Positions 17,733 through 27,829 are shown, numbered from the stretch's first letter. The stretch is DNA of 37,432 nucleotides from Lachnospiraceae bacterium (GCA_021442455.1 JABUSY010000056.1:1-37432), one strand, 5' to 3'. Translations and numbers: made by a program. Notes: generated by a model not told the origin, from the letters alone.

Positions 17733-19685
17733 ATGAATGATGCAAAGAAAATTAAAGAGCTTGTTGATAAGTTGAATGAGGCATCCCGGGTATATTATAC
17801 AGAAGATCGGGAGATGATGAGCAATTACGAATATGATCAATTATATGATGAGCTGGAAAAACTGGAACAAAAAACAGGCATGGTACTTGCAAATTCACCT
17901 ACGGTAAATGTTGGATTTGAGGCAGTGAATGAATTGCCAAAAGAGGTTCACAATAGTCCCATGCTTTCATTGAATAAGACGAAAGACTTAGAGGCATTTC
18001 GCTCTTTTATCGGGCTCAGGAAAACGCTACTATCCTGGAAGATGGACGGTATTACGATCGTTTTGACTTACCAGAAGGGATGTCTGTACAAAGCGGTTAC
18101 AAGAGGAAACGGGATTGTAGGAGAAGTTGTAACAAACAATGCCCGTGTATTCGAAAATCTTCCATTGCAGATTCCCTATAAAGAAGAGTTGATTTTGAGG
18201 GGAGAGGCTTTTATCACTTACTCAGATTTTGAAAAAATTAATGAAGAGATCGAGGATGTGGATGCTCGATATAAGAATCCAAGAAATCTTTGTAGTGGTT
18301 CTGTACGTCAGTTAAATAATGAAATTACGGCTAAAAGAAGGCTACATTTCTGGGCTTTTGCACTGGTAAAGGCAGAAGAGATGAATTTCCATAATTCGCG
18401 CCAAGAACAGATAGACTGGCTTTCCTCTCAGGGCTTTGAGACGGTGGAATACAGAGTAGTGGATGAAAAAAGTCTGGATGCAGCCATGGATTATTTTTCA
18501 GCAAAGATCGCATTCAATGATTTCCCATCTGACGGCTTAGTGGCTACCTATGATGATATTACTTATGGTGATTCTCTTGGAACGACGGAAAAATTTCCAA
18601 AGAATGCTTATGCGTTCAAATGGGAAGATGAGACAAAAAAGACCCGGTTACTGAAAATTGAATGGAGCCCGTCGAGGACCGGTCTGATTAATCCCATTGC
18701 GATCTTTGAACCTGTAGAGCTGGATGGAACCACGCTATCCAGAGCCAGTGTCCACAATATCAGCATCATGAAGGAGCTGGAACTTGGGATCGGTGATGAA
18801 ATCGAGGTGTACAAGGCTAACATGATTATTCCGCAAATTGCGGAAAATAAAACGCGTAGTGGCGTAAAGGATATACCGAACAACTGCCCGGCTTGCGGGA
18901 AAAACACGCAGCTTTCTAATACGAATGGAGTGGAAACACTTATTTGTACGAATCCAAAATGTACGGCAAAAGTGATGAAGGCCTTTCCATTATTTGTGAG
19001 TCGAGATGCAATGAATATTGATGGGATGTCGGAGGTAACACTGGAAAAATTTATAACGCATGGGTTGATACACGATTATGCGGATATTTTTGAGCTTGAC
19101 CGTCATCGTGAGACGATTGTAAAGATGGATGGTTTTGGAGAAAAATCATATAAAAAGCTTTTGCAGGGAATCCAGAAGGCACGGGATACCACCCTCTCCA
19201 GGGTAATATACGGATTGGGTATTCCTAATATCGGACTGGCTCACGCGAAACTGATCTGTAGAGCTTTTGATGGAGATCTGGATTATATACGGAACGCGAC
19301 TGTAGAAGAGCTAAGTACCATTGACGGGATTGGAAACGTCATTGGATCCAGTTTTACGGATTGGTGGAAAGAGAAAGGGCATAGGGAGCTATTTGATCGC
19401 TTGCTATCTTATATAAATCTTCAGGAAGAAAGGGAAAAAGTGGGAGTACAGAAGCTGCAAGGTATGAACTTTGTTATCACAGGAAGTCTATCTCATTTTT
19501 TGAATCGAAATGCGTTGAAGGAGCGGATCGAGGAGCAGGGAGGAAGGGTAACAAGTAGCCTTACATCTAAGACGACTTATCTGATCAATAACGATATAGC
19601 TTCAAATTCCTTAAAAAACAAAAAAGCAAAGGAATTGAAAATTCCAATTCTGTCGGAAGAAGATTTTATGAAGATGCTGGAATAA
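17733..19685 (+). CDS. ligA: NAD-dependent DNA ligase
   Basis: Seals nicks in duplex DNA using NAD+, essential for replication and repair. 650 residues. Domain order is the N-terminal Ia region, the adenylation domain with catalytic Lys103 in SWKMDG (instead of the more common KIDG) and the TRGNG motif, and the OB fold. A zinc finger follows with CPACGK and CTNPKC (about 385-412). Then come helix-hairpin-helix repeats (about 420-560) and a C-terminal BRCT domain (about 575-650, GMNFVITGSLSHF). WKMDG with TRGNG and VGEVVTNNA is a variant I associate with Lachnospiraceae ligases, so it is not a defect. The ribosome site is weak (AGGAAATTAAAT). metA follows 50 bases downstream and may be cotranscribed. 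Confidence 0.95.
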   Translation: MNDAKKIKELVDKLNEASRVYYTEDREMMSNYEYDQLYDELEKLEQKTGMVLANSPTVNVGFEAVNELPKEVHNSPMLSLNKTKDLEAFRSFIGLRKTLLSWKMDGITIVLTYQKGCLYKAVTRGNGIVGEVVTNNARVFENLPLQIPYKEELILRGEAFITYSDFEKINEEIEDVDARYKNPRNLCSGSVRQLNNEITAKRRLHFWAFALVKAEEMNFHNSRQEQIDWLSSQGFETVEYRVVDEKSLDAAMDYFSAKIAFNDFPSDGLVATYDDITYGDSLGTTEKFPKNAYAFKWEDETKKTRLLKIEWSPSRTGLINPIAIFEPVELDGTTLSRASVHNISIMKELELGIGDEIEVYKANMIIPQIAENKTRSGVKDIPNNCPACGKNTQLSNTNGVETLICTNPKCTAKVMKAFPLFVSRDAMNIDGMSEVTLEKFITHGLIHDYADIFELDRHRETIVKMDGFGEKSYKKLLQGIQKARDTTLSRVIYGLGIPNIGLAHAKLICRAFDGDLDYIRNATVEELSTIDGIGNVIGSSFTDWWKEKGHRELFDRLLSYINLQEEREKVGVQKLQGMNFVITGSLSHFLNRNALKERIEEQGGRVTSSLTSKTTYLINNDIASNSLKNKKAKELKIPILSEEDFMKMLE

Positions 19686-19735
19686 ACTAGGAAATTGTAT
19701 TATAGTGATGAAAGTTGAACAAAGGGGGGAAATAT

Positions 19736-20665
19736 ATGCCTATTAAAATACAAAATGACCTGCCGGCAAAAAAAATTCTAGAGAAGGAAAATATTTTTGT
19801 TATGGATGAGATCCGAGCCCTTCAGCAGGATATCCGTCCGTTGCAGATTTTAATACTGAATCTGATGCCCTTGAAAGAAGAAACAGAATTGCAGATTTTG
19901 AGATGTCTGTCGAATTCTCCACTGCAGATTGAGGTTACTTTTCTGATGGTATCGTCTCATACCCCGAAGCACACGTCTGTCAGACATCTAAATAAATTTT
20001 ATGTTCATTTTGAAGATATCAAAAAAGACTATTTTGACGGGATGATCATTACAGGAGCTCCCATTGAATTTCTGAAATTTGAAGAGGTCGACTTTTGGGA
20101 TGAGCTGATCAAGATCATGGACTGGACGGAAAGTCATGTGACCTCTACTATGTATCAGTGCTGGGGAGCACAGGCGGCCATGTATTATTTTTATGGCATC
20201 AGGAAGTATATCCTGCCGAAAAAGATCTTCGGGTTGTTCTGGCATCAGGTGAACGACCGAAAAATTCCTCTTGTACGTGGTTTTGATGATATCTTTCTTG
20301 CACCTCATTCCAGACATACAGAAGTTAAATTGGAGGAAATCAAGGCCTGTTGGGACATTATCGTCTTGTCGGAATCAGATGAAGCGGGTTTTTTCCTAGG
20401 CATGACTGATAATGGCCGGAAAATATTTATTCAGGGCCATCCGGAATACGATCGTGTAACATTGGATGAAGAGTATAAAAGAGATGCAGAAAAAGGCATA
20501 AAGATCGCACTCCCGAAGAATTATTACAAAAATGACGATCCATCTAGCAGGCCACTGCTGATGTGGCGAGCACATTCGGAAAATTTGTATATGAACTGGC
20601 TCAATTATTATGTATATCAGATCACTCCTTATAACATGTATGGGGCGCCAGAATTCAGGGCATGA
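19736..20665 (+). CDS. metA: Homoserine O-acetyltransferase, MetA type
   Basis: First committed step of methionine synthesis, acylating L-homoserine. 309 residues from ATG 19736, the same length as the E. coli enzyme. The ATG follows AAAGGGGGGA. An in-frame TTG at 19715 was rejected because it precedes that site. Catalytic Cys142 (QCWGAQA), His235 and Glu237 (GHPEYD) fall at the same numbers as in E. coli. Residue 111 is Glu (TGAPIEF). In this family Glu at this position favours acetyl-CoA and Gly favours succinyl-CoA, so the product is predicted to be O-acetylhomoserine despite the metA name. It is cytosolic and lies just after ligA. No SAM riboswitch or T-box was seen between them. Confidence 0.95.
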   Translation: MPIKIQNDLPAKKILEKENIFVMDEIRALQQDIRPLQILILNLMPLKEETELQILRCLSNSPLQIEVTFLMVSSHTPKHTSVRHLNKFYVHFEDIKKDYFDGMIITGAPIEFLKFEEVDFWDELIKIMDWTESHVTSTMYQCWGAQAAMYYFYGIRKYILPKKIFGLFWHQVNDRKIPLVRGFDDIFLAPHSRHTEVKLEEIKACWDIIVLSESDEAGFFLGMTDNGRKIFIQGHPEYDRVTLDEEYKRDAEKGIKIALPKNYYKNDDPSSRPLLMWRAHSENLYMNWLNYYVYQITPYNMYGAPEFRA

Positions 20666-23600
20666 ACGGTATATTTATTGGATATAATGTTGAACATTGT
20701 TTTCATAGAAAAGTCGTAAGGTGTAAGTTTTATGGCTTGCATTATTTTAAATAGATGTATATTTGATGATAAATAGTAATGGCAGGATCAGACATTTATC
20801 AAAAAAAAATATTGGAAAAGCAAAAAAACTGCTTTTCAAAGAACAGAGAGGTTATTGTATCACCGAAATTTTTATGGATTTTCGTTTGAGGATATATTTG
20901 GCTGATTAGATATATTGTTATGCTGATCTTTCTTGTGGTTGTTACGAGTATTATGTTTTACTGCTTTCTTATGTATCCGAAATATCAACAACAGGAAAAC
21001 ACACTGGTGAAACTTCACAGAGTGAAAGAACAGTAACACGAGAAACACAGAAGCGAAGAAGAATGTGAATTTTGTTTTTTGGCTGATTGTAGAAATTTTT
21101 TTGTTTCTTTATTAGTTTTGGAACCAGCAGTATATCAGCTAGATGATTGCACCTACGTACAGATTGTTGTAAAGCTGCTGATAAGTTGATAAAATTTATA
21201 CACAATAAAAAGCTAAATAAAGTAGTGATGAAAGTTTTAACATAAGAAAAATGGAAGGTAAATTATAGCGATATTATGTCTTCTGCTCGTTTTGATGGTT
21301 GAAGTGATGATCTGAATAATTGCACTGAGTGTGTGAAGATTGAAATTTTGACACCATTCCGGAATCAAAACGAGAAGAGCCACTATCATTGTTGAAAGCG
21401 ACGACGTCGTGCTGCTGAAAATTGGTGGAAGAAAGACAGTTACCTTCATAGAAGAGAGCAGATTCCGAATTTTTTCGAATGACAATTTTGTACCCTCTTG
21501 AGGCCGAGGATAAAAGCATCTTTGATTCAATCTTTTTTCCTTGTTTTTTTACAAATTTGGAAATTTTCGCTTCAGTTGGGAATTTAATGTGGTGGCCGAA
21601 GTTTTTGATTATGAAATACTAGACAACATACTGGATTTTGAAAATGGAGCAGTGATGATTTTGGTTATGCTTATCCCATGTAGTGAGCTTTACGGTGTTG
21701 CTTATTTTGGAAAATAGTAAGATATAACAAATCTCTGTGGTTGCATAAAAAGCAGAAGAGAAAATATGGTATTTTTGATGATTAATAGCATAATTTTTTT
21801 GTGTGTAATGGCGATTTTTACTTAACTGTAAGTTTGTTATATCTTTATGTATTGAATTGGCCTATATGAGATTCGCTTTTATGCTGAAGAATGTCCGAAG
21901 AGTGTATGAAAACAGCAGCTTGTAGGGCATGTATAGCAATTGGATCTTTCTGGCGGAAGTTCCTACCTTGGTTGAAACTCTGATGGCTTATGGATAGCGT
22001 TTGATTGTGACTAGAAGACAATTTCACCTCTACTTATGAACCGAATTTATTATTATGAAGAGATTCTTTTGGTCACAAATATCATTCATGGAATTGCTGA
22101 TCAGTCTGGCGTATATGTTTTATTTATCGGGGAGAGGGGATCTTTAAAATACATTTTTGTTTCTGCATATCTGTAATGCAGTACATGTTTTCCTTTCTGA
22201 TGATGTACAAAATATTTTTTCCTAAAAAGGGACAAAATGCTGATTATGATCAGTAAAATTAAGGAGTTTCGGTAAAATATAAAGATTGTCAAAAGCATAA
22301 AATGAAAAAAGTGTATGGAAAAGAACAGTTATAATAACGCTAGAGGTAATGCTTGGGATATAGCTGATGTTTTTTATTTGCAGGGTAAGGGCAAATTTAG
22401 GCAAGGTTTGTCATATATTCTCATCCTAACTATGACGTGGTCACTGTCTTGAAGAATGCTTTTGACAATCATGCTTTGAAAGGACCAGTAGCTGTTCAAA
22501 ACTTTTGACATTGTTGAACTGGAAAAAGTTACTGGAGGAGAATAAAAATAAAATATGTGACAATGATTATTTTTTATGCGGACAGCATAAAAAAACTGAA
22601 GCAAATTTTTAAGGATCTGGATTATGATATTAATATGATGAATTATTGTGCAGAAGGCAACCATCCTGAACAATATGGTCCGGCTCATGTATCAGGAAAA
22701 TAAGTTTCTTGTTTTCCTAATTCCTGAAGAGTTTGGTGGAAGTATGAAGGCTTTCTGTTAGTTATAGATCTTTTATTTACGAATTAGCTAATTGATCCGA
22801 GTTATGGAAAGAATAGTGCTAAAGAAATTTTGAAGAGGATCTATAAAAATGTAGAGGATGAATTATTACTTAACAGAATCAGTTGTAGTTGTATATGAAG
22901 AAACATTGGAAGGCTATGAAAAGGGAAGCCTTGTTTCATATAGAATACTAGAGGGTCGAACTGTGTTTTATTATCCGGCAGCCTTATATGAGAGAGAAGA
23001 CAGATAGCGCGAATTAGTAAAAACCTTTAAGGTTTTCAGTGAACTTTTGACAGTAGAGTTTCTGAAGAAACTCTAGGAATTTTCGGAAAAATGCAGAGAA
23101 AATAAATGGTCATAAAATGAAAGATTATAAATTACTGATATCAGGTTATTTTATGATTATGTAAAGTGAAAAAGAATGTTTGATCATTGTACCTGGGATA
23201 GGCGTATAAAGAAATTAATTAGGAAATTCGCAGAAATCTTCTGCTATGCTTGATGTAATGGATGAAAAATGTTTTGATACAGGAAAGTGGAATATTTGTG
23301 GTTAAGTTTTTATGGGGAGTAGTGTATTGGGCTGAAGGCTCAGCTTTTGGTTCTGGAAAACGAGGCTTATAATGGCAGGATAGAGAACATATGAGAATTC
23401 CTATGCAATTTATAGGTAACGTTTTGACAGAAATGCTATACGCTTCTGTCATTTGTGAACTAGCTGGATTCAGATCCGACAATCATCCATGTTTTATAAG
23501 TACACAGTGAGACAATGTCAAGAATTTTGCATCATAGAAGCTGTGCAGAACTGTAAAAATCAGAATCGGGTATTTATAGATGTTATGAATAGCTTTAACG

Positions 23601-24862
23601 ATATAGATATTTTGGTTGAGGGATAGATTGTCTGGTCATAAGTGCCAATAAGGCATATAATGGGTTCCTAAGTCTCTATTTTATCCATAATCGAAGAAAA
23701 AGTCTACTTCTAAAACGATTCTGTTAATGTGTGTAACCTTTCGCTAGATTGGTATATCTAGTGAAAAAAACTATGGAGGTAAAATGGCAAACTTTATTTA
23801 TGTGTTGTTGGATTTTCGAGGATTCAAGAAATCGGAAAGAAGAAAAGGAAATTCAAAATAGGAAAAGGTGTTATTTCGAAAATAACTATTTGCTGATCTG
23901 GAGTATGAAGAACTTTGGCATTCCTCCATATTCTTTAGAAGGAAGTTATCGGGACTGGATTATTACATTTTTTTACTGTCCGAAAATAAACAATTTTCTT
24001 TTTGGGTATATATCCTTATGTCAAAAACTGTGGATACGCGATTTATCCATTGAAAAAGAGGTTGCAATCCTCTAGTTCAGGCCGATATTCGTATCGGAAT
24101 AGCATGAACAATCTAGATGAAGTTGCAGCATATAAAATTGTCTTTCATCCAGATACCAGCTACCGAGATGTAGTCCGATAGACGGAGATAGGTAGCAGTG
24201 AATAGGAATGTATATTTTGTTTTCGGTGGGGGAAAAGTTTAATAATATTATAGATGTAGGCGGCCGATGATAATGGAGGTAGATTGTGCTATAAAGGTCC
24301 CGACCATGCAATGATAAAAAAGCCTAGTGTAGAGCAAGTATGATCCAGTGGCTTTGTTCGGCTTCGATTTTCTCCTATAAAGCCAAGAGAAAAATTGGTT
24401 TCTTTTAAGATTGCTATTATTTCCAGCAGAATGAAAAAGAATGAGCTTTGTATTTAGAGCGTGACAAAGTAGATAAACACCGTCATTGCAAAAAAAACAA
24501 TCAGAGATAGTGTATATTTCCAAAGTTTTGGAAAAAAGAGAGAAAATAAGAAAACCCTTCTGTTTTTATCAATATCAATTATTTTATAATAAATTAGCAG
24601 ACACAGTAGTAAAAAATAATAAAAAATAAATTTTTAAATATCATATATTCTCTGAGAAAACGGGAAGGAAAGGAGAATAGAGATAATCGTTGCATTTTTG
24701 TCCGTCATATGCTGCAAGAGTTGAATACCAGTTGAGATGGCGAAGTCTTTGCCTGAATTAATCAGTGCATTTAAGGCAGAACATTACAGTTAGCACCTGC
24801 AGTACTGGCTTATGTTCATTGATTGGACCAATGAGGAGGAGAGCGTTCGACATAATTTTTTC
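20666..24862. other. Large gene-free, decayed region (4.2 kb)
   Basis: No intact gene is supported on either strand. Coding-like phrases remain. A hydrophobic segment YIVMLIFLVVVTSIMFYCFL followed by a polar tail lies around 20909-21033. An open + frame runs about 21545-21719. Others are FVIYSHPNYDVVTVLKNAF near 22408 and MNYYLTESVVVVYEE near 22858 (listed separately). GIFVVKFLWGVVYWAEGSAF lies near 23290. A short ATG frame with a GGAGGT site starts at 23784 and ends after 25 codons. They break within tens of codons and I cannot name the families. No transposase, repeat array or RNA gene was recognised. Confidence 0.6.
22858..23116 (+). pseudogene. Unidentified gene remnant broken only by TAG codons
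   Basis: From ATG 22858 one frame stays open for about 85 codons apart from two TAG codons, and ends at TAA. Both TAG codons sit where Gln would read naturally (EREDR-stop-RELVK and FLKKL-stop-EFSEK). The translation is coherent, mixed charged and hydrophobic, with no signal peptide or membrane helix. There is no convincing ribosome site before the ATG. The reading may continue upstream in another frame (SAKEILKRIYKNVED), in which case this is the C-terminal part of a larger dead gene. I do not recognise the family. Confidence 0.35.
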
Positions 24863-24890
24863 TTGACAAATCTAGAAATGATTATATACT
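24863..24890 (+). promoter_or_regulatory. Promoter of the fatty-acid synthesis operon
   Basis: A perfect -35 TTGACA (24863-24868), 16 bases, then TATACT (24885-24890). An imperfect palindrome CTTGAATTATTAAG (24889-24902) overlaps the -10 and start region, a position where a repressor could act. Fatty-acid operons in related Bacillota are controlled by FabT or FapR at such sites. The link here is inference and no regulator gene is visible next to the operon. Confidence 0.7.
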
Positions 24891-24968
24891 TGAATTATTA
24901 AGCCATTTTAATAAAAACATATTTATCGCACAGTACTTTCAAAATATATGGGAATATGGAGATTAGAT

Positions 24969-25928
24969 ATGACGGGGAAAATTATTGGAACAGGTGCTTG
25001 TGTACCTGATAAAGTTGTCAGCAATGACGATTTATCTAAGATAGTTGATACTAATGACGAATGGATTCGTGAACGTACAGGGATTGTGCGGAGACATATT
25101 ATTTCTGGAGAAGAGACGACAGTGACCCTAGCAGCAGAAGCCGGTAAGCGGGCGTTGAATATGGGGGGAATCGCGGCGAAAGAGCTTGATATGATCCTTC
25201 TGTCGAGCATTTCCTCGAATGTTATCCTGCCATGTACAGCCTGTGCGGTGCAAAGATTAATTGGTGCGGTTAATGCGGTCTGCTATGACCTGAATGCAGC
25301 ATGTAGCGGGTTTGTATTTGCTTATAATGCCGCTCAGGCGCATATTATGTCTGGGATGTGCAATACTGTTTTGGTTATTGGTGCGGATTGTCTCTCTGAT
25401 TTGACAAATTGGAAAGATCGGAGCAGCTGTATTCTTTTTGGCGATGGAGCAGGGGCGGTTGTGCTTCAAGCGGCAGAGGGAGTTCCCTTTGCGTTTGCTA
25501 TGCATTCAGATGGTCAGAGAGGTGGCTCGATAACCTGTCAGAGCAGGAATCAAAATAATTGTCCGCCGTTAGAAGAAACATATATGAAGATGGATGGAAA
25601 AGAGATTTTTAAGTTTGCTTCTACTAAGGTGCCAGCTGTTCTTCATGAGTTATTGGAAAAAGTTTCCATGAAGCCAGAAGAGATCGATGCATACTTTTTG
25701 CATCAGGCGAATGGACGAATTATCGAGATAATTGCTAAAAAGATGGGTCTGGATCTCAGTAAATTTCCAATGAATGTGGCGGAGTATGCGAATACGTCGT
25801 CGGGAACGATTCCGATCTTGTTAGATGAAGTAAACCGAAAAGGGAATATTCTGAAGGGACAAAAGTTGATCATGTGCAGCTTTGGAGCCGGTCTTTCCTG
25901 GGGCGCCGCTTATTTGGAATGGCAGTAA
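24969..25928 (+). CDS. fabH: Beta-ketoacyl-ACP synthase III
   Basis: Starts fatty-acid chains by condensing acyl-CoA with malonyl-ACP. 319 residues from ATG 24969, which has GGAGA at 24958. An upstream in-frame ATG at 24948 lacks a ribosome site and would add seven unconserved residues. The Cys-His-Asn triad is present: Cys112 in AACSGF, His245 in LHQANGR and Asn275 in NTSSGT. The N-terminal GTGACVPD segment is typical. It is the first gene of the operon. fabK follows after 36 bases, in a place where many clostridial operons carry acpP. Acyl-CoA preference (acetyl or branched) cannot be read from the sequence. Confidence 0.97.
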   Translation: MTGKIIGTGACVPDKVVSNDDLSKIVDTNDEWIRERTGIVRRHIISGEETTVTLAAEAGKRALNMGGIAAKELDMILLSSISSNVILPCTACAVQRLIGAVNAVCYDLNAACSGFVFAYNAAQAHIMSGMCNTVLVIGADCLSDLTNWKDRSSCILFGDGAGAVVLQAAEGVPFAFAMHSDGQRGGSITCQSRNQNNCPPLEETYMKMDGKEIFKFASTKVPAVLHELLEKVSMKPEEIDAYFLHQANGRIIEIIAKKMGLDLSKFPMNVAEYANTSSGTIPILLDEVNRKGNILKGQKLIMCSFGAGLSWGAAYLEWQ

Positions 25929-25964
25929 GACAGGTATAAATGCAGTTATACAGGAGGATTTAAA

Positions 25965-26903
25965 ATGAAAACAGAAGTATCGCAATTATTGGGCATTAAA
26001 TATCCTATTATTCAAGGAGGAATGGCTTGGGTAGCTGAGCATCAGTTGGCAGCGGCTGTATCTGAGGCCGGTGGTCTTGGTTTGATAGGAGCGGCCAATG
26101 CTCCGGCCGAATGGGTGCGCGAACAAATCCGCAGAACGAAGAAATTGACGAAAAAGCCATTTGGCGTAAATATCATGTTGATGAGTTGCTATGCGGATCA
26201 GGTTGCACAGGTAGTAGCGGAGGAAAGCGTTAAGATAGTGACTACAGGTGCCGGAAATCCGGGGAAATATCTAGAGCTTTGGAAGAGTGTTGGGATCAGT
26301 ATCCTTCCGGTAGTGTCATCTGTTGCTATGGCCAAGATGATGGAAAAGGCTGGAGCGGATGCTGTTGTCGCGGAAGGTACGGAGTCAGGTGGACATATAG
26401 GCGAGACGAGCACTATGGTGTTGGTTCCACAAGTGGCGGATTCGGTGAAGATTCCGGTAATTGCGGCTGGAGGTATAGCTGACGGTCGTGGTGTTGCAGC
26501 GGCCTTCATGCTGGGCGCTCGAGGCGTACAGCTTGGCACCCGATTTGTGGCTACGAAAGAGGCGGTCGTTCATGAAAATTATAAACAGTATATCTTAAAA
26601 GCAAAGGATATAGATACCAGAGTTACTGGAAGAACAACAGGACATCCGGTACGTCTCCTAAGAAATGCCATCACAAAAAAATATTTAGAACTGGAAAAGA
26701 ACGGGGCCACCTTTGAAGAGCTGGAAGAGCTCACTGTTGGAGGTTTGAGAAGGGCGGTGACTGATGGAGATATGCAGACAGGGAGTGTGATGTCAGGACA
26801 AATTGCAGGACTGATTCATGATGAGCCGACTTGTGCAGAGTTGATTCAACGCCTTGTGAGCGAGACCGATAAATTGATGAAAGGAACTGGTATTTATGAG
26901 TAA
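25965..26903 (+). CDS. fabK: Enoyl-ACP reductase, FMN-dependent FabK type
   Basis: Performs the last reduction of each elongation cycle using FMN and NAD(P)H. FabK replaces FabI in many Gram-positive bacteria and is not inhibited by triclosan. 312 residues. Nitronate monooxygenase-like TIM barrel features are present: IIQGGMAW near the N-terminus, KPFGVNIML, a GTESGGHIG loop, IPVIAAGGIADG, and GVQLGTRFVAT for phosphate binding of FMN. The site AGGAGG is well placed before ATG. The end overlaps the fabD start by eight bases, so the two are probably translationally coupled. Its position inside a fab operon makes the reductase role much more likely than nitronate monooxygenase. Confidence 0.95.
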   Translation: MKTEVSQLLGIKYPIIQGGMAWVAEHQLAAAVSEAGGLGLIGAANAPAEWVREQIRRTKKLTKKPFGVNIMLMSCYADQVAQVVAEESVKIVTTGAGNPGKYLELWKSVGISILPVVSSVAMAKMMEKAGADAVVAEGTESGGHIGETSTMVLVPQVADSVKIPVIAAGGIADGRGVAAAFMLGARGVQLGTRFVATKEAVVHENYKQYILKAKDIDTRVTGRTTGHPVRLLRNAITKKYLELEKNGATFEELEELTVGGLRRAVTDGDMQTGSVMSGQIAGLIHDEPTCAELIQRLVSETDKLMKGTGIYE

Positions 26904-27819
26904 GACAGCATTTCTTTTTCCGGGACAGGGAAGCCAGAAACCTGGGATGGGAAAAGATTTTTATGAAAATAGCTCTTTGGCGGTAGAAATATTTGATTGT
27001 GCGTCGGAACTTCTGTCTTTAAATATGAAAAATCTGTGTTTTGAAGAAAACGACTATCTGGATCTGACCGAATATACCCAGGCGGCTTTGGTAACGACTT
27101 GCTTAGCTATGGAACGAGTGGTCAGATCATTCGGGATAAAGGCAGATATAGCTGCTGGCCTGAGTCTAGGAGAATACTGTGCGATTTACACTGCAGAAGG
27201 AATGTCAGCGGGAGATGTTATAAGGACCGTGCGGACCCGTGGGATACTCATGCAAAATGCAGTGCCAGCGGGTCAGGGCGTTATGGCGGCCGTTTTCGGA
27301 ATGGAGGCAACGGATATAAAAGAGGCATTGCATGGTTTGGAGGGTGTGTGGATTGCTAACTATAACTGCCCTGGACAGGTTGTCATTACCGGAGAAGTTG
27401 GAGCCATTGATAGTGCGTCCGCTGTTCTGAAAGAGAAGAAAAAATCTAGCCGTGTGATTCTGTTGAATGTCAGCGGCCCATTTCATTCTCCACTCCTTCG
27501 TTCTGCTGGAGAAAAGCTGCTGGAGGTGTTAGAGCAGGTGAAGTTTACAGAGTTGTCTATTCCTTATGTAGCCAATGTGACGGCAAAACCGGTCACAGAT
27601 ATTCGAGAAACGAGAGAACTTTTAAAATTGCAGGTGTCATCTTCTGTATGTTGGCAACAATCTGTGGAATACATGTTGAGGAATGGAGTAGATACTTTTT
27701 TAGAAATCGGGCCTGGTAAGACCCTTTCTGGTTTTTTGAAAAAAATAAACAAAGATGCGATTATTTATAATGTGAGCTGCCTAAAGGATGTGGATAAGGT
27801 TGCGGCAGCTCTTGCGTAA
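26896..27819 (+). CDS. fabD: Malonyl-CoA:ACP transacylase
   Basis: Transfers malonyl from CoA to acyl carrier protein. 307 residues. FLFPGQGSQKPGMG is at the N-terminus, and the nucleophile elbow GLSLGE carries Ser90 (Leu where E. coli has His before the serine). RTRGILMQ with its malonate-binding Arg and the catalytic His in SGPFHSPLL are present. The GPGKTLSGF segment is near the C-terminus. The ATG lies within the end of fabK. The stop TAA is part of TAAGGAGG, so the fabG ribosome site overlaps the fabD terminus. Full length, nothing missing. Confidence 0.96.
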   Translation: MSKTAFLFPGQGSQKPGMGKDFYENSSLAVEIFDCASELLSLNMKNLCFEENDYLDLTEYTQAALVTTCLAMERVVRSFGIKADIAAGLSLGEYCAIYTAEGMSAGDVIRTVRTRGILMQNAVPAGQGVMAAVFGMEATDIKEALHGLEGVWIANYNCPGQVVITGEVGAIDSASAVLKEKKKSSRVILLNVSGPFHSPLLRSAGEKLLEVLEQVKFTELSIPYVANVTAKPVTDIRETRELLKLQVSSSVCWQQSVEYMLRNGVDTFLEIGPGKTLSGFLKKINKDAIIYNVSCLKDVDKVAAALA

Positions 27820-27829
27820 GGAGGTTCTC

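Noticed and set aside
20815..20837. Hairpin GAAAAGC/GCTTTTC downstream of metA as a terminator
   Set aside because: On the + strand it is followed by AAAGAACAG, not a T-run. The poly-A lies before it, so it would only suit the minus strand, where no gene is seen.
23749..24075. 108-codon + strand frame as a gene
   Set aside because: It begins at an internal codon without a ribosome site, has no recognisable domain, and lies in a stop-rich decayed region. A better ribosome site points to another frame.
20666..24862. Prophage, insertion sequence or CRISPR array in the large gap
   Set aside because: No transposase or phage motifs, terminal repeats, direct-repeat arrays or attachment-site duplications could be seen.
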